Positions 58,792 through 64,000 of a DNA stretch of 64,000 nt are shown here, one piece after another. This DNA comes from Marinagarivorans cellulosilyticus (GTDB lineage Bacteria; Pseudomonadota; Gammaproteobacteria; Pseudomonadales; Cellvibrionaceae). The stretch spans positions 4,308,685-4,372,684 of the forward strand of contig NZ_AP023086.1 of NCBI RefSeq assembly GCF_021655555.1. The letters are read 5' to 3'. The stretch's first letter is position 1. The number at the start of each line of letters is the position of its first letter. The translations under genes were made by a program, and so were the position numbers. Under the pieces are notes generated by a model. That model was not told the origin of the DNA and did no database searches. It saw only the letters and a program-made list of their open reading frames with translations.

Positions 58792-59391
58792 TTAATATTG
58801 TTGCAGCAGTATGTCTGCCAAACTGGTTTCCAGCGCTTGCATGGTGACATCGCCCTGTTTGCCGGCAGCGAACAGCAATTGCAGTATTGTGTAGTGCTTT
58901 GTGTTGCCTTCACGCTTGATAAAGGCACGAAAATAGTCTGGCTTAAGCTGGTGTTTGAGCATAACAGCGGTGGCCTGCACCATTGATTGCATGTCTTGCC
59001 AATGGATAAAGGCCGCTAAACGGTCTTTGGCGACATCTTCAACGGTGAGAATGGGTATATCACCATGGCTTGTAGGGATGGTAGTGGTCTGCGTAATCAA
59101 CTCGTCCCCCACTGACAGTGGCGCACTCGGAAATTCGATAGTGACCTCGGTGGTACTGTTGACGAATACACGCCCCTGCTTACTGAAGCCGAGTTTGGCC
59201 ATAGCGAGTTGCAAGGTTTTGGCGGGGGTGTAACTGGTGTTGACCATGTCGATGTCTTTGGTGAGGTAGAGGTTTTGGCTGTAGATTTCTACCGCAAGGC
59301 CGCCCACCAGTACTACGGCTATTTTATGCTCGGCTAGGTGGTTAGCAATAATGCCCGCCAGCTCCGTCATATTGGTGCGACTAAAATCCAT
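58792..59391 (-). CDS. Nucleotidyltransferase-like protein (AbiEii/MNT-like)
   Basis: 199 residues. The nucleotidyltransferase signature is VGGLAVEIYS followed by LTKDIDMV (GG and DxD). Further on TVEDVAKDRLAAFIHWQD is the helical part typical of this fold. The ATG overlaps the stop of the winged-helix gene (TAATG). The gene pair lies between hsdR and hsdM. It resembles the toxin member of two-gene modules (AbiE or MNT type) in which the toxin modifies tRNA or a partner by nucleotide transfer. The role as toxin is inference. Confidence 0.75.
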   Translation of the reverse strand: MDFSRTNMTELAGIIANHLAEHKIAVVLVGGLAVEIYSQNLYLTKDIDMVNTSYTPAKTLQLAMAKLGFSKQGRVFVNSTTEVTIEFPSAPLSVGDELITQTTTIPTSHGDIPILTVEDVAKDRLAAFIHWQDMQSMVQATAVMLKHQLKPDYFRAFIKREGNTKHYTILQLLFAAGKQGDVTMQALETSLADILLQQY

Positions 59392-59765
59392 TATTCGCCT
59401 TCACTTTTAGAGCGTTGCGCCTTAACCAAGGGTTTACCCGCCTGGCGCGGGCGGGTGCGCTGCACCAATAAGCGGTTTTTTAGCTCCACCGGGTACGCAG
59501 CCACGGCGGCTTTTAACAGCGCGGTGAGTTGCTCGGTAAAGGGGTAACGCGGGTTTAAGCGATAGTTGCGCACACGGCCAATTAATTCACTCACAATAAC
59601 GCTGTCTTCTTCCAGCTTTGCTAATTGCTTTTGCATAGGGTTGACCGGCATATCGTAAAAGGCGGCTATGGCACGGGCGTACCCTTCGCCGCGCAACATA
59701 AGATACACCAACGCGTTTTCCTGCGATTCGGCTCGCAGCAGCCCTTTAAGCACAAACATACCCAA
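59391..59765 (-). CDS. Small winged-helix regulator, partner of the NTase
   Basis: 124 residues. The N-terminal ~75 residues are helix-turn-helix/winged-helix-like (ENALVYLMLRGEGYARAIAA, NPMQKQLAKLEEDSVIV, VRNYRLNPRYPFTEQL). The C-terminal 25 residues are basic (QRTRPRQAGKPLVKAQRSKS). It overlaps the NTase start and lies just after an array of inverted repeats, so it is likely to be the antitoxin and autoregulator of the pair. The N-terminal MGMFVLKG includes a second possible start. Confidence 0.65.
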   Translation of the reverse strand: MGMFVLKGLLRAESQENALVYLMLRGEGYARAIAAFYDMPVNPMQKQLAKLEEDSVIVSELIGRVRNYRLNPRYPFTEQLTALLKAAVAAYPVELKNRLLVQRTRPRQAGKPLVKAQRSKSEGE

Positions 59766-59808
59766 CTCCGTTACTCGATCCGGTTACTCAACCCCGTTAG
59801 TCAACCAA

Positions 59809-59880
59809 ATGTACCAATAGGTGGTTAATATAAACCATCACTTGGTACATATAAAACACCTATTGGTATATATGTACCGT
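59809..59880 (-). promoter_or_regulatory. Operator array before the winged-helix/NTase pair
   Basis: GTACCAATAGGTG (59811-59823) is inverted at 59857-59868 (CACCTATTGGTA). Between and beside them, TTGGTACATA (59842-) and TATATGTACC (59869-) form a second inverted pair. All lie 45-115 bp before the winged-helix start, where a promoter with A/T-rich -10 boxes fits. Likely bound by the winged-helix protein itself. Confidence 0.65.
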
Positions 59881-59976
59881 GGATAGCTCGGCCTGCTTGC
59901 TGACCCTGTCTGCCGATAGCGCCGCGCAAAGCAACCAGCACGCGTCCTCCCTGCACAGGTTGACCGAAATAGGCTT

Positions 59977-62900
59977 TTAACTGTCATGCTGCATGTCCTG
60001 TTTTAAATAGGGCTTGAGCACAGAGACCAGCTCGTTGACGTCATCGGCATTGAATACACCATCTATGCCTTCGTGGGAAACGGAGGTAAAGGGCGCGTCG
60101 TAAAGTTTGTCAATAACGATGGAGCCATGCTGGGCAATGTAGTTTTTTAGCAAGTTCATAAAGCGCACTTGCTGAGCGGTAAGGCTGGGGTGGGCATGTA
60201 AAAAGGCTTGAAAGTGGGCCTCTAATATTTGTGGGTTTAACCCTATTAGCTCCCGCACTGTTATGTGAAGCTGATCTGCCGTGCGGCCATAAAAGTCGTT
60301 TAATACCTCTAGGCTTACGCCCGGGTGGCTGGTAAGAATAATAGAGGTAAGGGTTTTTAGCTCTGGCTCGGCAATGGCTTGGCCTTGGCGAATTTTTTGT
60401 AGGATTGGATTGGCATCGATCATTTGATCGAGAATATCTTTTAACCGGCGCCGGTAAAGCATGGCCTCGTTTGCGCCGGCAATTTTAACTTCGCGCTCGC
60501 TCTCTTGCACCCCCGTATCGCCCGCTTTGGTGGCCGGCATGGCATAAATGCCACCCGCAGCCGATTGCCGGTACTTCATGATACCGCGCAATTCTTTGCG
60601 TACATGCTCTAGCTTTTGGATGCTGGGGTTTTGCCAAAAAACGGCGCTGCGCAGTTCGGCTATGACGGCATCCTTTTGGCGAACGGCCTGAATATTAATG
60701 GCGAGTTTATCGACCTCCAACAGCAGCTGATCGCGGCCATCATCAAAACAGCTGGCTTGCTCTACTAAGCAACACTGGATGGTGGCGATTAACTTGTCGA
60801 AGGCGGTGGCGTGTTTGTCGCGCAGTACCCTTGCCGACATGAGCGGCGCGAGGGTATTGGCCAGCAGATGCTGCGTTCGGGCATCCAATGTTTGCAGTAA
60901 ATCGGTTTGTTGAAGCTGATGCACTACGCGCAGTTCGCGCTTAACGGCAATACTGGTATCGGGCAGATCGTTAATATCGGCCAGTAAAAGCGCGATTGAT
61001 GCATCAAAGGCTTGGGCATGGTTACGCTGTAAAGCTGCTTGCGCTAGCTGCAGGCGAGCCTCAAAGGTGGTTTGCAATAGGGATTTACTGCCGGTGTCTT
61101 CTGGCTCTTGATATTTTTGCTCAAAAAAATCGAAATTGCCGTAATGATCGAAAATTAAAAATTCACTTTTGTGCTTGCCCTGGCCAAACAGGTTGAGGCA
61201 CAAGCGCGTGCCACGGCCAATCATTTGCCAAAATTTAACCATCGATTTAACGGGCTTAGCAAACACCAGATTGACGACTTCGGGCACATCTATGCCGGTA
61301 TCGAGCATATCTACCGATATGGCGATGCGGAATTCGTTATCGGCTTTTTTAAATTCTTTAATTAAGCTTTCGACATGGGGAATACCGTTGTGAATCACCT
61401 TGCAGACTTTGGTGCCGTACTGCGGGTAGAGTTTGCAAAAGAGTTTTTCGAGGTGTTCGGCGTGATCTTGGCGCTGAGCAAAAACAATGGTTTTACCCAC
61501 GAGGGAGCCGGTATCGTCTTTGATCCCGTTATTAATGAGATTTTCGAGAATGATACGGTCGGTATCTTCACTAAAAATTTTGCGGCCAATATCTTTACCG
61601 GCAATGGTGGTGTTTTGCGCCTCTTCTCGGCCGAGGTCTTCATCGAGCTGGCGTTGCTGCTCTGCAGTTAAATCGTTGTAGTGAATACCGTCGCGCAGGA
61701 AGTCAGTGGTTAAGTCTTTGACGCGAAATGGGACGAGGTATGGCGGCTCGTTGTTGATAGCGGCATCTAGGCCAAACTCAAAGGTTGGGTCCGTGGTTTC
61801 GCAATCAAAAATAGTAAATGTATTGCGACTAATAAATTTTACCGGTGTGGCCGTTAAGCCTATTTGAAGTGCATCGAAGTAGTCGAATAAGTCGCGGTAT
61901 TTATTGTAAATACTGCGATGCGATTCATCGGCAATGATTAAATCAAAAAAGCCCACATCGAGCTGAGCGAAGCGGTTCATCATGCCGGGGTAGGTAGAAA
62001 TATAAACGCGTGCCGTTTCGTCGATTTTATTGGCCTCGCCAATTACGCAGCGGGGCTCTGAGGGTAGGTTGTGCTTAAAGGCCTCGTCCGCTTGAATACG
62101 CAGCTCTTTGCGATCGCATAAAAACAACACCCGCTTGGCCCAACCAGTGCGTAATAGTAGCTCGGCCAATGCAATGGCCACCCGGGTTTTGCCGGTACCC
62201 GTAGCTTGAATAATTAATGCCTTGCGACGCTGACTTTGAAAGTGCGCAGCAACCGTTTTAATGGCCTCAATTTGATAGGGCCGATCGGCAATGCTTAGCT
62301 CTGGATTGTGGCGCTCTAGCTCGGCAGCGCGATAATGGCGCTGGTAAATCAGGTATTCGAGACTGTCTTTGCTGTAAAAACCATAAACGGGGCGGTATGT
62401 GTTGTATTGGTGATCATCCCAAATAAAGGTTTCGTAACCGTTTGAATAAAAAATAACGGGGCGCTGATAACCCATACGCTCTAAGGCATCGGCGTAGAGG
62501 CGCGCTTGTTCACGGCCGGCCTGTAAATTGGTGGCGCTGGATTTTTTAGCCTCTATAACAGCTAGGGGTTGACCGTTTGTGCCCCAGAGCACGTAATCGA
62601 CAAAACCTTTACCCGAGGGATTGTTTGGGAAATCAACCTCGACCTCTTGGCCGACTTCGTCGGTAGTATTAATATCCCACCCGGCTTTTAGTAGCATGGC
62701 GTCGATTAACAGTGCCCGTGTTTTGGCTTCGTTCCACTGCAAGCTGCTGGCAACTTGCTGACTTTGCTGCTTGCGCTTTTGTTGATCCGGCCCAGCGGGT
62801 GGATCGAGTTTTTCGATATTTTTAGTGCGCTCGCGCTCCAACTGATCCATGACCTGCTGCAATTCTTCTTGTTGCTTTTGCAGCTCTTTTTGATAGATGG

Positions 62901-63372
62901 ATACAGATTTTTGCAATTGGTTGAGCGTTGCCGTTGGGTCTTTGACATCCTCAAAGGCTGGAATCTGATCTTTTGTTTTGCCGTAATATTTAATGGCCAT
63001 GTACATGGCGAGCTGGTGCGCAGTACCCAGTGCCATTAGCGCATTACGCAGTTCACCTTCGCAACCGTGGGCCGTTTCGTTACCTTGGACGCGCAAAAAG
63101 TTGATTTGATGGATCAGTGACTTGCTAACGCAGTTTTCGAATACGGCGTTTTTAACCAGCTCGTAAAAAGAGGACTGCGGCATGCGCGGTAGGACTTCCT
63201 CTTTATAAATAGCTTTGGTCAGTTCCTCTGCAAAGCTGCGTAAGCGCGTTAATGCACTACCGGGGTCGACATAAAGTACGGCCTCTGAAAGCCCACCCAA
63301 ATTGGCGAGCAGATCATTGTCGGGGCGCAAAAACTCAAAGTTAACTGATTTCATAAAAATTATTCTATCCAT
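59977..63372 (-). CDS. hsdR: Type I restriction endonuclease subunit HsdR
   Basis: 1131 residues. An N-terminal DUF4145-like region (to ~130) and a coiled segment (~160-200) precede the HsdR nuclease domain, seen as FVDYVLWGTNGQPLAVIEAK (~258-277). The translocase motor has QATGTGKTR (~389-397) and IADESHR (~477-483), and IGRGTRLC further on is motif VI. An EcoEI-type C-terminal domain follows. It pumps DNA and cuts far from the site when bound HsdM/HsdS finds unmethylated DNA. ATG 63372 has an AGG upstream; an internal ATG at 63354 is also possible. It starts 31 bp after the sigma-54 activator. Confidence 0.9.
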   Translation of the reverse strand: MDRIIFMKSVNFEFLRPDNDLLANLGGLSEAVLYVDPGSALTRLRSFAEELTKAIYKEEVLPRMPQSSFYELVKNAVFENCVSKSLIHQINFLRVQGNETAHGCEGELRNALMALGTAHQLAMYMAIKYYGKTKDQIPAFEDVKDPTATLNQLQKSVSIYQKELQKQQEELQQVMDQLERERTKNIEKLDPPAGPDQQKRKQQSQQVASSLQWNEAKTRALLIDAMLLKAGWDINTTDEVGQEVEVDFPNNPSGKGFVDYVLWGTNGQPLAVIEAKKSSATNLQAGREQARLYADALERMGYQRPVIFYSNGYETFIWDDHQYNTYRPVYGFYSKDSLEYLIYQRHYRAAELERHNPELSIADRPYQIEAIKTVAAHFQSQRRKALIIQATGTGKTRVAIALAELLLRTGWAKRVLFLCDRKELRIQADEAFKHNLPSEPRCVIGEANKIDETARVYISTYPGMMNRFAQLDVGFFDLIIADESHRSIYNKYRDLFDYFDALQIGLTATPVKFISRNTFTIFDCETTDPTFEFGLDAAINNEPPYLVPFRVKDLTTDFLRDGIHYNDLTAEQQRQLDEDLGREEAQNTTIAGKDIGRKIFSEDTDRIILENLINNGIKDDTGSLVGKTIVFAQRQDHAEHLEKLFCKLYPQYGTKVCKVIHNGIPHVESLIKEFKKADNEFRIAISVDMLDTGIDVPEVVNLVFAKPVKSMVKFWQMIGRGTRLCLNLFGQGKHKSEFLIFDHYGNFDFFEQKYQEPEDTGSKSLLQTTFEARLQLAQAALQRNHAQAFDASIALLLADINDLPDTSIAVKRELRVVHQLQQTDLLQTLDARTQHLLANTLAPLMSARVLRDKHATAFDKLIATIQCCLVEQASCFDDGRDQLLLEVDKLAINIQAVRQKDAVIAELRSAVFWQNPSIQKLEHVRKELRGIMKYRQSAAGGIYAMPATKAGDTGVQESEREVKIAGANEAMLYRRRLKDILDQMIDANPILQKIRQGQAIAEPELKTLTSIILTSHPGVSLEVLNDFYGRTADQLHITVRELIGLNPQILEAHFQAFLHAHPSLTAQQVRFMNLLKNYIAQHGSIVIDKLYDAPFTSVSHEGIDGVFNADDVNELVSVLKPYLKQDMQHDS

Positions 63373-63403
63373 AACAACCTAATAGCGAAGGCTGTGCCAA
63401 TTC

Positions 63404-64000
63404 TTAAATAAGATTCAACTTCTTCATTTTATTCTCTAGCGTTTGGTAGTTATTCAAGCCTAGCAACTCCGCCGCTTTGCTCTTTTTACCTTGTGCAGCG
63501 TCCAGTGCCAGGGGCACGTAATGCCGTACCACATCATCACAAAGTTCATTTAAATCAATACCTTGAGACACATCCATATCGAGTATTCCCGCCTTGTGCG
63601 GCGTAGTGCTTATCAACGCCCCTCGAATATCTTCATCCGACAAGGTATCACCACTGTGCCATAGGGTGGCGCGCAGTAAAGTCGCTTGTAGCTCTCTTAC
63701 ATTGCCTGGCCAAGGGTGACCTTGAATAAGTTTTCTTGCTTTAACGGAAATTTTCTTATGTTTTTCGCCTTTGCTTTGCGCTTTATCTTTTTTAGCACTG
63801 GCGTTAGTCTCGCTGGCGATTTTACCTAAGATATTGTTAACAAGTAGCAGTAAATCGCCAGAACGCTCACGAAGCGGTGGCAAGTGAAGCACACCAATGG
63901 CCACCCGGTAGAACAGATCTTCGCGAAACCGCCCTGCGGCCACTTCATCCATTAAGGTTTTATTAGTCGCCGCGATAATTCGCACGTCAGTAAATTTTGC
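63404..64000 (-). CDS. Sigma-54-dependent activator, C-terminal part
   Basis: The frame is open to the window edge. Visible are the last 199 residues: end of the AAA+ domain (RIIAATNKTL, GRFREDLFYRVAIGVLHLPP, LRERSGDLLLLV, HPWPGNVRELQ) and a C-terminal Fis-type helix-turn-helix (SKAAELLGLNNYQTLENKMK). A lysine-rich insert (KKDKAQSKGEKHKKI) lies between. Such proteins open sigma-54 promoters upon a signal sensed by the missing N-terminal domain. Its position directly upstream of hsdR suggests that it controls the defence operon or belongs to it. Confidence 0.88.
   Translation of the reverse strand, partial: AKFTDVRIIAATNKTLMDEVAAGRFREDLFYRVAIGVLHLPPLRERSGDLLLLVNNILGKIASETNASAKKDKAQSKGEKHKKISVKARKLIQGHPWPGNVRELQATLLRATLWHSGDTLSDEDIRGALISTTPHKAGILDMDVSQGIDLNELCDDVVRHYVPLALDAAQGKKSKAAELLGLNNYQTLENKMKKLNLI

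Overview
The window looks like a piece of a marine gammaproteobacterial chromosome. A Cellvibrionaceae or Saccharophagus-like host is my inference, from moderate GC content and very large exported proteins rich in thrombospondin type 3, RTX and carbohydrate-binding modules. No housekeeping or phylogenetic marker gene is present, so the assignment is tentative. Almost every real gene lies on the minus strand.

Region 1 (1-5.6 kb) is a scrap zone. It holds the end of an AAA-ATPase-like/PD-(D/E)XK protein, the 3' part of a tRNA-Pro(GGG) with its terminator, a frameshifted IS21-type IstA remnant, an apparently intact IS4-family element with recognisable inverted ends, and a displaced polymorphic-toxin tip plus a truncated partner gene between two related ~70-bp direct repeats.

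Region 2 (5.6-35.6 kb) is a minus-strand cluster of exported proteins. In transcription order it encodes a 5168-aa surface or secreted protein (Fn3, TSP3, RTX, cytochrome c, CBM modules), a 322-aa Fn3/dockerin-like paralogue of its N-terminus, two small exported or anchored proteins, and a 3649-aa RHS polymorphic toxin whose N-terminus is a matrixin-like metalloprotease. A candidate immunity gene starts directly at the toxin stop codon, and a Nudix hydrolase follows. The two giants share a tandem ~180-residue module that I cannot name, and the 322-aa protein shares the N-terminal module of the 5168-aa protein. This suggests one functional system.

Region 3 (35.6-41.3 kb) is a junction zone. 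It contains degraded frames, a small HD alarmone-hydrolase-like gene, an AT-rich block with 21-bp iteron-like repeats, a truncated DUF4011-helicase N-terminus, a Fic AMP-transferase, and a cluster of palindromes.

Region 4 (41.3-64 kb) is a co-directional defence island. In transcription order it runs: sigma-54 activator (partial), HsdR, winged-helix/nucleotidyltransferase pair, HsdM, DUF1016 nuclease, duplicated HsdM tail, 49-codon coupled ORF, HsdS, GHKL-ATPase/nuclease fusion, DruH-like, DruE-like (Druantia type III-like), Mrr endonuclease and a membrane protein. Many neighbours overlap by stop/start (TAATG, TGATG, ATGA), suggesting co-expression.

All family assignments come from reading motifs by eye. 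No search was run.
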